Shown here piece by piece: positions 1 through 8,484 of a stretch of DNA of 64,000 nucleotides. The notes under the pieces were generated by a model. The model ran no database searches and was not told where the DNA came from. It saw only the letters and a list, made by a program, of their open reading frames with translations. This DNA comes from Capillibacterium thermochitinicola (GTDB taxonomy: Bacteria > Bacillota > UBA4882 > UBA10575), in assembly GCF_013664685.1 (NCBI RefSeq), contig NZ_JAAKDE010000010.1, positions 1-64,000 of the forward strand. The letters run 5' to 3'. Each line of letters begins with the position of its first letter. Positions within the stretch are counted from its first letter, which is position 1. Made by a program: the position numbers and the translations under genes.

Positions 1-1
1 T

Positions 2-1306
2 CTTGTTTTTGACAAAAACGATCAACTGTTGGTTCCTTTTCGTACCTGGCGCAATACCATCACCGGTCAAGCGGCTGAGCTTTTAAGGAAAGAATTCAAC
101 TTCAACATCCCCCAACGCTGGAGTATCGCCCATCTTTATCAGGCGATTCTCAACGGTGAAGAGCATGTCAAAGACATTGCCTTCATGACGACGCTGGCCG
201 GTTATGTGCACTGGCAGCTGACCGGGGAAAAAGTGCTGGGGGTGGGGGATGCTTCCGGGATGTTCCCTATCGACAGCAGTTTAAATGATTACAACCCCCG
301 GATGATCCGCCAATTTGAACAGCTGATTGCCGGTTACAACTACAGTTGGAAACTGGAGAATATTCTGCCCGAAGTGCTGGTGGCGGGGGATCATGCCGGT
401 TACTTGAGTGTAAAGGGGGCAAAACTGCTTGACCCGACCGGCACCCTGCAACCGGGAATTCCCCTGTGTCCGCCGGAAGGTGACGCCGGTACCGGGATGG
501 TGGCCACCAACAGTGTCGCCCCACGCACCGGTAATGTTTCGGCGGGGACATCCATCTTTGCCATGATCGTGTTGGAAAAAGAATTATCAAAGGTCCATCC
601 GGAAATTGACCTAGTAACCACGCCGACCGGTAAGCCGGTGGCCATGGTGCATTGCAACAACTGCTCTTCCGATCTTGACGACTGGGTAGCAATCTTTGCG
701 GAGCTTTTGGAAAACATGGGGCGCAAACCGGCTAAAGATGAACTTTATTCTATGTTGTATAACAAGGCGTTATCGGCGGACCCGGACGGCGGCAACCTCC
801 TGGCCTATAACTATGTCTCCGGTGAACATATCACCGGGTTTACCGAAGGACGTCCTTTGTTTGTCCGTACCCAGAACAGCAATTTTACCTTGGGCAACTT
901 TATGCGCACCCTGCTCTTTTCAGCAATGGGCACTTTAAGGATCGGCATGGATATCTTGACCCGGGACGAGCAAGTAGGTTTAGATAAGCTTTTGGGACAT
1001 GGCGGTCTCTTCAAGACAAAGGGTGTCGCCCAGCGGTTAATGGCCGGTGCCCTAAACGTGCCGGTTGCGGTGATGGAGTCCGCCGGGGAAGGCGGTGCCT
1101 GGGGCATTGCCCTTTTGGCAGCCTATATGAAAAATAAAACAAAAGACGAGACCCTTGAGGACTATCTTGACCAAAGAGTATTTGCCAACGAAAAAGTAAG
1201 CATCATAGCGCCCCAGGCGGAAGAGATCGAAGGTTTTAATCTGTTTTTCCGGCGGTATAAGGACGGTCTCAATATTGAAAAGGCCGCGGTTGAACATTTT
1301 ACATGA
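2..1306 (+). CDS. FGGY-family carbohydrate kinase, 5' end outside window
   Basis: Sugar kinase of the FGGY (xylulokinase/ribulokinase) superfamily, which phosphorylates a pentulose or similar sugar in the cytoplasm. The frame is open from base 2 and has no start of its own, so about the first 80 residues lie outside the window. Visible family features are the TWRNT segment near the beginning, a DASG-type segment, a GNVSAGTS glycine-rich phosphate-binding region and a C-terminal GHGGLF...[13 protein letters not shown] block typical of the ATPase fold. The next gene is L-ribulose-5-phosphate 4-epimerase, so a ribulokinase-like role in arabinose or related pentose use is inferred. The exact substrate cannot be read from sequence. 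Confidence 0.85.
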   Translation, partial: LVFDKNDQLLVPFRTWRNTITGQAAELLRKEFNFNIPQRWSIAHLYQAILNGEEHVKDIAFMTTLAGYVHWQLTGEKVLGVGDASGMFPIDSSLNDYNPRMIRQFEQLIAGYNYSWKLENILPEVLVAGDHAGYLSVKGAKLLDPTGTLQPGIPLCPPEGDAGTGMVATNSVAPRTGNVSAGTSIFAMIVLEKELSKVHPEIDLVTTPTGKPVAMVHCNNCSSDLDDWVAIFAELLENMGRKPAKDELYSMLYNKALSADPDGGNLLAYNYVSGEHITGFTEGRPLFVRTQNSNFTLGNFMRTLLFSAMGTLRIGMDILTRDEQVGLDKLLGHGGLFKTKGVAQRLMAGALNVPVAVMESAGEGGAWGIALLAAYMKNKTKDETLEDYLDQRVFANEKVSIIAPQAEEIEGFNLFFRRYKDGLNIEKAAVEHFT

Positions 1307-1381
1307 AGACCATGGCCTCTGAGGGAGCGGCGGAGTCCGGACGCGGTCAGTGATTCCGCCGCGACCGCCGGAATTTATTCT

Positions 1382-1413
1382 CCGGCCTGGCCAAGGTTCT
1401 GGCGCCAGGCCGG
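1382..1413 (+). other. Intercistronic hairpin between kinase and araD
   Basis: CCGGCCTGG at 1382-1390 pairs perfectly with CCAGGCCGG at 1405-1413. Only TTTGGGG follows, so it lacks a terminator T-run. It more likely shapes mRNA stability or partial read-through between the two genes. Confidence 0.5.
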
Positions 1414-1460
1414 TTTGGGGAAAGCGACGGGCGTTTTTGAGCAGCGCAGGAGGTATTTTT

Positions 1461-2156
1461 ATGCTTGCCGCATTAAAAGAAAAAGTGCTGGCCGCTAATC
1501 TTGAATTGAAAAACCGGAATCTGATCATTTACACTTGGGGCAATGTCAGCGGGATCGACCGGGAAAAGGGGCTGGTCGTCATCAAACCCAGCGGCGTGCC
1601 GTATGAAGATTTACGGGTTGAGCATATGGTGGTGGTGGACCTCTACGGGAAAGTGGTGGAGGGGAACCTGAAACCCTCGTCCGATACACCGACCCACCTG
1701 TACCTTTACCAGAACTTCCCGGAAATTGGGGGCGTGGTCCACACCCATTCGCCCTGGGCCACTGCGTGGGCGCAAGCCCAAAAGGGGATTCCCTGCCTGG
1801 GGACGACCCATGCCGATTATTTTTACGGCGAAGTGCCCTGTACCCGACCGCTGATGCCGGCGGAGATTAAGGATGAATACGAATTGAACACCGGGAAAGT
1901 GATTGTCGAGCGGTTTGCCGGCCTTAACTATCTGGATTTTCCCGGAGTACTGGTTGCCAACCACGGTCCCTTTACATGGGGGAAGGATCCGGCGGCCGCG
2001 GTCCACAATAGCGTGGTTTTGGAAGAGATCGCGAAGATTGCTTTCCTTACCAAAGCGCTGGATGGAAATGCTTTGGCTATCAGCCAGGAACTTCTCGACA
2101 AACATTATCGCCGCAAGCATGGCGCCGGGGCGTATTACGGGCAAGCGATAACCTGA
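1461..2156 (+). CDS. araD: L-ribulose-5-phosphate 4-epimerase
   Basis: Class II aldolase-fold, zinc-dependent enzyme that interconverts L-ribulose 5-phosphate and D-xylulose 5-phosphate. The 231-residue product is the usual AraD length. Visible motifs are GNVSG (around residues 28-32), KPSG, the [13 protein letters not shown] zinc/active-site stretch, the [16 protein letters not shown] segment and a C-terminal NHGPF. The ATG at 1461 is chosen because AGGAGG lies 6 bases upstream; the frame stays open further 5' but without a comparable site. It follows the FGGY kinase by about 150 bases and probably shares its transcript, giving a kinase plus epimerase module. Confidence 0.93.
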   Translation: MLAALKEKVLAANLELKNRNLIIYTWGNVSGIDREKGLVVIKPSGVPYEDLRVEHMVVVDLYGKVVEGNLKPSSDTPTHLYLYQNFPEIGGVVHTHSPWATAWAQAQKGIPCLGTTHADYFYGEVPCTRPLMPAEIKDEYELNTGKVIVERFAGLNYLDFPGVLVANHGPFTWGKDPAAAVHNSVVLEEIAKIAFLTKALDGNALAISQELLDKHYRRKHGAGAYYGQAIT

Positions 2157-2157
2157 T

Positions 2158-2230
2158 TCCCCCATCTTTTTTTTCCCTCTTCTCTTCTCCTCCCGTTTTT
2201 CCTGCCTCACCTCTTTCCCCTCCTTTTCCT
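2158..2230 (+). other. Pyrimidine-rich intergenic tract
   Basis: After araD the plus strand is almost pure C/T for about 70 bases, including a run of eight or more T. No stable GC hairpin stands directly before it. It may act as a termination zone. The rest of 2231-2457 holds no recognisable gene except the palindrome listed next. Confidence 0.35.
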
Positions 2231-2420
2231 GCTAAAATTAATGCCTGGTTTTAATTTACCCGGTTAGTCGGCAGCAGGCTTTACGCATCTAAAGTAAAAA
2301 AAATGCTCTGAATATTGATCTCAAAGAAGGAAATTCCAAAAAAACCCGGATACCGTAGTCATGGAGACATCCACCGGTTTCAAACGCTCTTTAATGTTTG
2401 GCATCTTGTTTCTCCGGCGG

Positions 2421-2440
2421 TAATTTAATCGATTAAATTA
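2421..2440. promoter_or_regulatory. Perfect 20-bp palindrome
   Basis: TAATTTAATC followed by its exact reverse complement GATTAAATTA gives a 20-bp dyad with no central spacer. It is flanked by GGCG on the left and CGCC on the right, which could extend pairing around a small internal loop. It lies 17 bases beyond the 3' end of the minus-strand AEC gene, between two converging genes. Operator or bidirectional terminator are both possible; no regulator is adjacent to decide. Confidence 0.5.
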
Positions 2441-2457
2441 TTCGCCACGGATACGGA

Positions 2458-3372
2458 TTATTTATTTAACAGAAAGGCAAAGAGCGGGAGGGTGATCACG
2501 GATAAAACCGTGGAGAGGAGGACCAGGCGGGCGGATAAACGGGTATCCCCATCGTATCTGGCCGCAATAGGGGTGGTTAAGGCGGCGGCCGGGGTGGCGG
2601 TGATCAGAACACAGATCCCTTGTAAAAGCGGGGGAAAGTTCAACAGGCGGGTGGCGGCAAGCGCCAGAAACGGCATGAGCAGCAGGCGGATAAAGGAACC
2701 GTAATAGACGGCCCAACCGGAGAACAGTTCGCCCGGTCTGACCTCGGTCAAGGTCGCGCCAACCAGGAGCATGGACAGGGGGGTGGTCATTGAGCCGACC
2801 ATTTCCATGGCGGCGTAGACCGGTCCCGGAAGCTTGACCGGAAGGAGAAAAGAGAGCAGGCCGAGGACGACCGCGATGAGATTGGGGTTGGTCATAACAT
2901 TCTTCCATGAAGACTGATCCGGCTTGCCACTGAAGATGCGAATGCCGACGGTCCAAACGAAAAGATTGAAGACCATTACATAAAAGGAACCGTAAAAAAC
3001 GCCGCTTTTGCCGTAAACACTTTGCAGGAGGGGAAAGCCCATAAAACCGCAGTTGGAGAAGATGGTGGTAAAACGGAGGACGCGCTTGACCGCTTCCGGC
3101 TGGCGGTTGAAGATGACCAGGCCAAGGAGGAGGGCAAAGAGATGGACCCCGGCAGCAAAGGCAAAAACTTGACCGGCCCCGAGAAGGACCGTGCGGGAGT
3201 ACTCCAATTGAAAGGAGGTGAAGATGGTTAACGGGCAGGTGACATTCAGCAACAGACGGGTTAGTTCCCTGGTTGCTTCCGGGGACAGCACGTCCTTTTT
3301 CCGGGTGATGAAACCGATGCCTATGATTAAAAAGAGGATGAGAACTTGGTTAACGACTACATAGTTGTTCAT
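2458..3372 (-). CDS. AEC-family (auxin efflux carrier) transporter
   Basis: Integral membrane carrier of the auxin-efflux/malate permease family, 304 residues, the usual length. The protein begins with a hydrophobic helix (VLILFLIIGIGF) and shows about ten membrane segments in two halves. N-proximal ITRKK, the central SNCGFMGFPL stretch and a C-terminal TATPAA segment are characteristic. Substrate in bacteria is usually a small carboxylate, but this cannot be assigned here. It is transcribed away from the TetR gene, with 405 bases between the two starts. No partner genes are adjacent, so its physiological role is open. Confidence 0.88.
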   Translation of the reverse strand: MNNYVVVNQVLILFLIIGIGFITRKKDVLSPEATRELTRLLLNVTCPLTIFTSFQLEYSRTVLLGAGQVFAFAAGVHLFALLLGLVIFNRQPEAVKRVLRFTTIFSNCGFMGFPLLQSVYGKSGVFYGSFYVMVFNLFVWTVGIRIFSGKPDQSSWKNVMTNPNLIAVVLGLLSFLLPVKLPGPVYAAMEMVGSMTTPLSMLLVGATLTEVRPGELFSGWAVYYGSFIRLLLMPFLALAATRLLNFPPLLQGICVLITATPAAALTTPIAARYDGDTRLSARLVLLSTVLSVITLPLFAFLLNK

Positions 3373-3652
3373 CTTTCCTACTCCTTGTGTGTTCTTCGGC
3401 CGATCTCCGATCTGCCGGTGCTTCTTTGGACAATTATTTAAAAGATTGCTTGCATATTGTTGATTTCTTTTAAAAAATCACTTGCTTACTGCTAATATCT
3501 ATTCTATCATGCCGGCCGCAAAAAGAAAGTAACATTCTGTTTAGCAAAACGTCTAGTACCCCGCCTTCCATTCGTGCTTGGTTGCGCATGGAGAATGATT
3601 TTTCCGCTCTTTTACGATTATGCTTGCCCCTGCTGGCTTTATGGGGTACAAT

Positions 3653-3691
3653 ATGAATGTAGGTTCATATGAATGTGAACTCACATTCATA
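3653..3691. promoter_or_regulatory. Operator-like dyad upstream of the tetR gene
   Basis: ATGAATGTGA (3669-3678) and TCACATTCAT (3681-3690) form a perfect inverted repeat with a 2-base AC centre; outer T/A at 3668/3691 extends it to 24 bp. The octamer ATGAATGT also occurs 16 bases upstream at 3653. Size and position, about 90 bases before the tetR start, fit a TetR-family autoregulatory operator. Direct binding is inferred. The remaining divergent region 3373-3650 shows no gene. Confidence 0.65.
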
Positions 3692-3777
3692 AATAAAATC
3701 AGATTGTCATTGACCCTGAATTTGGCGGAACGACGATCATACATAATTGTTGATTGGCGGACGAAAGGGAGGATTCG

Positions 3778-4389
3778 ATGCCGAAGGATACTTTTTTCAA
3801 CCTACCAAAAGAGAAGCAGGAACGGATCATTGAAGCGGCCATCGACGAGTTTGCCACCCATCCTTTTCACCAGGCGCGGGTGACGGTCATCGCGGAACAG
3901 GCGGGGATTGCCGTCGGCAGTTTTTACCAATATTTTGAGGATAAAAAGGATCTCTATAAATACCTGATGGGATTGCTAGTGGAGAAGAAATTATCGTATA
4001 TCAACAGTGACATGGTAAAAAACAAGGACAAATATGATTTTTTCCAGCTCTTACGGGAGGTTTATTTAAGTGGGTTCCGCTTTGCGAAAGAAAACCCGCG
4101 TTTACTCCCGATCGGGCTGATGCTGGCGAACGACAAAGAACTCTACCGGGAGATCTTCGGTGAATATGAAGACCAGAGCGCCGAATTTTTCCAGCAACTG
4201 CTGGAATACGGACAGGTGCAAGGGGCGATTGACCCGGCGATCAACCCAAAGATCATGGGGAAGATGCTGACGGGAATGCTTTACTCCTTGACTGATTTTA
4301 TTATGGAAGACGGGAAGTTTGATCTGGATGACATGAAGATTATCGACCAGATGCTTTATTTCATCGAGAACGGACTGCGGAAGAAGTGA
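3778..4389 (+). CDS. TetR/AcrR-family transcriptional regulator
   Basis: One-component repressor of 203 residues. The N-terminus (about residues 8-55) has the TetR helix-turn-helix pattern: RIIEAAIDEFA, then VTVIAEQAGIAVGSFYQYFEDKKDLY. The C-terminal ligand domain is generic. ATG 3778 is preferred because GGGAGG lies just upstream; a TTG further 5' has no such site. It is the first gene of a run containing an ABC ATPase, two FtsX permeases, a LolA-like protein and a beta-barrel, so it probably senses a compound or envelope state linked to that exporter and binds the dyad upstream. Confidence 0.9.
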   Translation: MPKDTFFNLPKEKQERIIEAAIDEFATHPFHQARVTVIAEQAGIAVGSFYQYFEDKKDLYKYLMGLLVEKKLSYINSDMVKNKDKYDFFQLLREVYLSGFRFAKENPRLLPIGLMLANDKELYREIFGEYEDQSAEFFQQLLEYGQVQGAIDPAINPKIMGKMLTGMLYSLTDFIMEDGKFDLDDMKIIDQMLYFIENGLRKK

Positions 4390-4425
4390 CGAGTGGCGAG
4401 TAATATAAACAAGGAGGTAGGCACG

Positions 4426-5133
4426 ATGGCTTTATTGGAACTCAAGGGGTTGAAAAAAGTTTACGACCAGGGGAAGATTGAGGTCCCGGCGCTCAGGGGG
4501 GTCGATCTCACGGTGGAGAAAGGGGAATTCACGACGATCTTTGGGCCCTCCGGTTCCGGGAAGACCACGCTCTTGAATTTGGTGGGTTGTCTGGACACCC
4601 CAACCGCCGGGACAATTTTGTTTGACGGTCAAAGCTTGGCGGAGCTGGACAAAAAAGAACTGGCCATGATTCGCCGTCATCATATCGGCTTCATCTTCCA
4701 AAGTTATAACCTGATTCCGGTCTTGACCGCCTACGAAAATGTGGAGTTTGCCATCCGGTTGGTCAATAAATACGACAAGCGGGAGATCCGCGACCGGGTG
4801 CTGGGTATCCTGAGGGCGGTGGGACTGGAGGGTTTGGAGAACCGGAAACCCAATGAGTTGTCGGGCGGACAGAAACAGCGGGTGGCGATTGCCCGGGCTT
4901 TGGTTAAAGAACCCAAACTGGTCCTGGCCGACGAACCCTCGGCCAACCTGGACTCAAAAACCAGCGAGGAAGTGCTGGCCGTGATGGCCAAGATGAACCG
5001 GGAACTGGGGACGACCTTTATCTTTTCCACCCATGATCCGCTGGTGATGGCTTACGCCCGCCGTTTAATTGAGATCCGGGACGGGTTGATTGCGAAGGAC
5101 CAAAGGAGGGAGCAGGATGCTGTTCTTAACTAG
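4426..5133 (+). CDS. ABC transporter ATP-binding protein, LolD/MacB type
   Basis: Cytoplasmic ATPase of the MacB/LolD/FtsE class that powers FtsX-type permeases. It has 235 residues with Walker A GPSGSGKTT (around residues 43-51), the family segment FQSYNLIPVLTAYENVE, signature LSGGQKQRV and Walker B LVLADEPSANLD. ATG 4426 follows AAGGAGG by a normal gap. It overlaps the start of the next permease gene by 17 bases, implying translational coupling. With the two permeases downstream it would form a complex of the LolCDE architecture. The substrate is inferred to be a lipoprotein or other envelope component because of the LolA-like gene that follows. Confidence 0.9.
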   Translation: MALLELKGLKKVYDQGKIEVPALRGVDLTVEKGEFTTIFGPSGSGKTTLLNLVGCLDTPTAGTILFDGQSLAELDKKELAMIRRHHIGFIFQSYNLIPVLTAYENVEFAIRLVNKYDKREIRDRVLGILRAVGLEGLENRKPNELSGGQKQRVAIARALVKEPKLVLADEPSANLDSKTSEEVLAVMAKMNRELGTTFIFSTHDPLVMAYARRLIEIRDGLIAKDQRREQDAVLN

Positions 5134-6367
5134 GCTGGCCTTTAAGAATCTGACCCGGCACCGGAACCGGACGGTTATTACCTCGATCATTATTGCGTTT
5201 GCCGTTTTAACGTATATTTTGTATGATTCATTAATCGGCGGAATGAGTGAGATGTCCTACGCCACCATCCTTGATTACGAAGCCGGCCATCTGCAAGTGG
5301 TCACCGACGCCTACTGGCAGGCCGAAAAGGAAGAAAAGGAGCTGCCCCTGGAACACCTCCTTATGTTAGATGATGAGTTGGACCGTGAAATTCAAGGGGT
5401 GGAAGGTTTTGTAGCAGCCGCACCAGAGTTGCATTTCTTCGCCCGGCTTAGTAATGGCCTGGATGAACTGCCGGTGCTTGCCAAAGGGATTGATCCGGAA
5501 GCAATGCGCGGTGTTTTTGCCCTGGAGAAGCAATTTGTCGAGGGTTCCATGTTTGCCCTGGACGAAGCCAAGGCGGTTATGGGGAAAAGACTGGCCGACC
5601 TGATGGAGCTGACCGTAGGGGATTACATAACTTTACTGGTCAAAGACAAAGCGGGACACTTCAATACAATCGAAGCCGAGATTGCCGGTCTGGTGCACAC
5701 CAGCAACCCCAACGTCAATCAGAACATCATTTATCTCCCTTTACCGCTGGTGGCACAAAGACTCAATGTTGGCGGTGGGGTCAGCAAGGTGATGATCCGT
5801 CTGGAGAATAAGGAGACGGCGCCAAAGCGCGCCGCCGAACTGGCCGGCCGCATAAAAAAGATCGATGGTCGTCTGGCCGTCTACCCTTGGCAGGAGCTGG
5901 AGGCCGTCACCTTTATCGGGGCGGCTGAACTGGAGAAACGGGTGATCTTCGCGATTATTTTGTTGATCGGCGCGATTGCCATCATAAACACGGTTATTTT
6001 GGCTGCTTTGGAACGGATGGGCGAGATTGGGATGATGAAGGCGTTGGGGCTCCAGAACAAAGAAGTGGTCTTTACTTTTGTTTTGGAATCAACCGGGATC
6101 GGGATCCTTGGTGGAGTAGCAGGCATTATGATGGGTATGACCGGTGTCGGGCTACTTGCCAAGTATGGTGTGGACTTTGGCGGCATGGTCGGCTTGGACA
6201 TTACGACCTTTGGCATGCCGATTATCGGGAAAATATACGGGGTATGGAATCCGGCCGCTTTTGTCCGGGTCTTCCTTTTCGTGGTGCTGACTTCGCTTCT
6301 GGCCAGTATCTTACCGGCCTACTGGGCGGCGGATAAGGATCCGGTTAAGACGATTTATCATCGGTAA
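5117..6367 (+). CDS. FtsX/LolE-type ABC permease, first of pair
   Basis: Inner-membrane permease of about 416 residues with one N-terminal transmembrane helix (TVITSIIIAFAVLTYILY), a large extracytoplasmic MacB-like domain and three C-terminal helices. The FtsX region is visible as VIFAIILLIGAIAIINTVILAALERMGEIGMMKALGL. ATG 5117 is preceded by AGGAGGG. The product pairs with the preceding ATPase and the next permease; having two different permeases resembles LolC plus LolE. A full-length frame and intact domains suggest a functional gene. Confidence 0.88.
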   Translation: MLFLTRLAFKNLTRHRNRTVITSIIIAFAVLTYILYDSLIGGMSEMSYATILDYEAGHLQVVTDAYWQAEKEEKELPLEHLLMLDDELDREIQGVEGFVAAAPELHFFARLSNGLDELPVLAKGIDPEAMRGVFALEKQFVEGSMFALDEAKAVMGKRLADLMELTVGDYITLLVKDKAGHFNTIEAEIAGLVHTSNPNVNQNIIYLPLPLVAQRLNVGGGVSKVMIRLENKETAPKRAAELAGRIKKIDGRLAVYPWQELEAVTFIGAAELEKRVIFAIILLIGAIAIINTVILAALERMGEIGMMKALGLQNKEVVFTFVLESTGIGILGGVAGIMMGMTGVGLLAKYGVDFGGMVGLDITTFGMPIIGKIYGVWNPAAFVRVFLFVVLTSLLASILPAYWAADKDPVKTIYHR

Positions 6368-6379
6368 GGGGGTGTGGTC

Positions 6380-7642
6380 GTGGGCTATCTGGTGAAAATT
6401 GCCTTTAAGAATATGTTCCGGAGCAAACTGCGGACCCTGGTTTCGATTGCCGCGATTGCGTTCGGGGTGATGATTGTTGTTTTTGCCCGCGGTCTTATTG
6501 TGGGGATGGTCGACAAAGTCTTTGCCGATCACATTTATTACAATTCCGGTCATATCAAGATCATTGACCGGGACTACCAAAAACGGGAACGCCTCCTGAC
6601 CTTAAGTTACCCGGTGGACGGCCTGGCCGGCCGGGGGGTGTCGGAGATGTGCGGGGCACTGGCGGCTCTCGATCAGGTGGAGATGGTGATCCCCCGGCTG
6701 AAATTCGGTGCGCTGGTCAGTACCGGTGATCAATTGGTCAGTATGAGCGGCTGGGGGGTCAACCCCGCTCAAGAACTGGCTTTTACCGATCTTGAAGACA
6801 AACTGGTCGAGGGACGGATGGTACGCCCCGGGGAGCAGGCTGTGGTGATGGGAACCGCTCTCCTGAATAAGATCGGCCGGCGGGTGGGGGATAAGGTAAC
6901 CATTGTCTTCAATACGGCTTTCGGCTCCCTCAAAGGGATTACGTTCGAGATTGTCGGCCGGCTTGAAAGCGGGTTAAAGCTCCTCAACGAGATGGTCTTT
7001 TATTTGCCCCTGGACCAGGCACAAAGACTTTTGGAGATGGAAGACCAAGCGACCGAGCTTTTGCTGGTGACGAAGGATCCCAAACTGGTTCCTCAGGTCC
7101 TGCCGGCGGTGAAAACCTTCCTGGCCGAGGCGGGGGAAGCCGACCGCTATCTGGCCTTGAGTTACCGGGAGACCAGTGATTTGATTCCTTTGATGGATCT
7201 CTCGGAGATCATCTTTAACTATATCTATCTCATCCTGGTTCTGCTCTCTTGTATTGTGGTGATCAACACCATGATTATGATCATCAGGGAACGGACGAAA
7301 GAGATCGGGATGATGACCGCCCTGGGGTTGGAAGGAAAGAACATTCTGCAACTTTTTGTGATTGAAGGCGCATTCATGGGGATCGCCGGCAGTCTGGTGG
7401 GGGCGGTCCTTGGCCATCTGCTGACGGCCTATTTGGGGAAGGTCGGTTTTGATTACGGGGAGGCTTTATCCGGGATGGAGGCGGAGGTGCTCTTTGATAC
7501 CATGTTCTATCCGGTGGCCTCGGTCGGGAACACCGTCTTCGCCTTTGTGCTGGGCGTGATCGTGGTCACCATTGCTTGCCTGTTCCCGGCCCGGCGGGCG
7601 GCCCGTCTCCAGCCTACGGAAGCCATGCGGGAAGTGCAGTAA
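6380..7642 (+). CDS. FtsX/LolE-type ABC permease, second of pair
   Basis: Second permease, about 420 residues, same layout as the first: N-terminal helix (TLVSIAAIAFGVMIVVFARGL), periplasmic domain with ESGLKLLNEMVF, and a C-terminal FtsX block ILVLLSCIVVINTMIMIIRERTKEIGMMTALGL. GTG at 6380 sits 7 bases after a GGGGG run and is preferred; an in-frame GTG at 6374 is almost on top of that run. It starts within 20 bases of the first permease's stop. The pair probably forms a heterodimer. Confidence 0.86.
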   Translation: MGYLVKIAFKNMFRSKLRTLVSIAAIAFGVMIVVFARGLIVGMVDKVFADHIYYNSGHIKIIDRDYQKRERLLTLSYPVDGLAGRGVSEMCGALAALDQVEMVIPRLKFGALVSTGDQLVSMSGWGVNPAQELAFTDLEDKLVEGRMVRPGEQAVVMGTALLNKIGRRVGDKVTIVFNTAFGSLKGITFEIVGRLESGLKLLNEMVFYLPLDQAQRLLEMEDQATELLLVTKDPKLVPQVLPAVKTFLAEAGEADRYLALSYRETSDLIPLMDLSEIIFNYIYLILVLLSCIVVINTMIMIIRERTKEIGMMTALGLEGKNILQLFVIEGAFMGIAGSLVGAVLGHLLTAYLGKVGFDYGEALSGMEAEVLFDTMFYPVASVGNTVFAFVLGVIVVTIACLFPARRAARLQPTEAMREVQ

Positions 7643-7675
7643 GACTTTATTATCATGGGAAGGGAGTTAAGGCTG

Positions 7676-8419
7676 ATGAAAAAACTGATTTATCTGGTGG
7701 TTGGTGTCGCGCTCCTTTCGATCTTTACCCCGACGGTTTTGGGTGCGTTGACCGCGGAAGAGATCATCAAACGGCGGGATGCTAACGAACATTTTGAGAC
7801 CGCGCAGGTCGAAGCGGAGATGATCATCATCAACCGGAACCGGCGGCTTGTCAAAACCATGACCTCTTATGCCCAGGGCGATAATGGTTTGGTTGTTTTT
7901 ACCAATCCGGGAGACCGGGGGACCAAGTTCTTAAAACGCGGTGATGAGTTGTGGATGTTCTTCCCGGAGGCGGAAGATCTGGTCAAGATCTCCGGGCACA
8001 TGTTGAACCAAGGGATCATGGGCAGTGATTTTTCCTACCAGGATGTGATGGAATCGGATAAGCTGACTGACTTATATAACTTTGAATTGATCGGTGAAGA
8101 AGTGGTCGACGGGCGTCCTTGTTATGTCTTGGAGGGTACGGCGGTGGAAGGGAAAGAGGTCTCCTACTACCGGCGAAAATCCTGGGTGGACAAAGAGCGG
8201 TTTGTCGGGCTTAAAGAGGAGTTATACGCGCGGAGCGGGCGCCTGCTGAAAGTGATGACGGTCACGAAGGTCGCGGAGATTGCCGGCCGCTGGTATCCGG
8301 TGGAGTCGGTGATGGAGGACAAACTGCGGCGTGATACCAGGACCGAATTTATCATCAAGGCGATTGAGTTCAACCCGCAGATCCCGGCGGGGACCTTTAC
8401 CCTGGAGAATTTGCGGTAG
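7676..8419 (+). CDS. LolA-like outer-membrane lipoprotein-sorting protein
   Basis: Exported protein of 247 residues. A signal peptide is evident (MKKLIYLVVGVALLSIFTP, cleavage near VLGA). The mature part has the LolA/LolB-like fold signatures: TSYAQGDNGLVVFTNPGDRGTKFLKRGDELWMFFPE, then MGSDFSYQDVME, and a late RRDTRTEF strand. ATG 7676 is chosen because it starts the signal peptide; an upstream ATG at 7655 would put charged residues in front. Family members carry lipid or lipoprotein across the periplasm. Position between permeases and a beta-barrel supports an envelope shuttle. Confidence 0.85.
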   Translation: MKKLIYLVVGVALLSIFTPTVLGALTAEEIIKRRDANEHFETAQVEAEMIIINRNRRLVKTMTSYAQGDNGLVVFTNPGDRGTKFLKRGDELWMFFPEAEDLVKISGHMLNQGIMGSDFSYQDVMESDKLTDLYNFELIGEEVVDGRPCYVLEGTAVEGKEVSYYRRKSWVDKERFVGLKEELYARSGRLLKVMTVTKVAEIAGRWYPVESVMEDKLRRDTRTEFIIKAIEFNPQIPAGTFTLENLR

Positions 8420-8484
8420 GGATTGTCAGCGGCTTGCTTTAATACGAGTGACGAGCGACCAGCGACGAGAGGGAGGTTTCTCCG

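Noticed and set aside
8440-8475. GACGAG-rich short repeats before the beta-barrel gene, also near 4390
   Set aside because: Short, irregular and few; no evidence for a functional repeat family.
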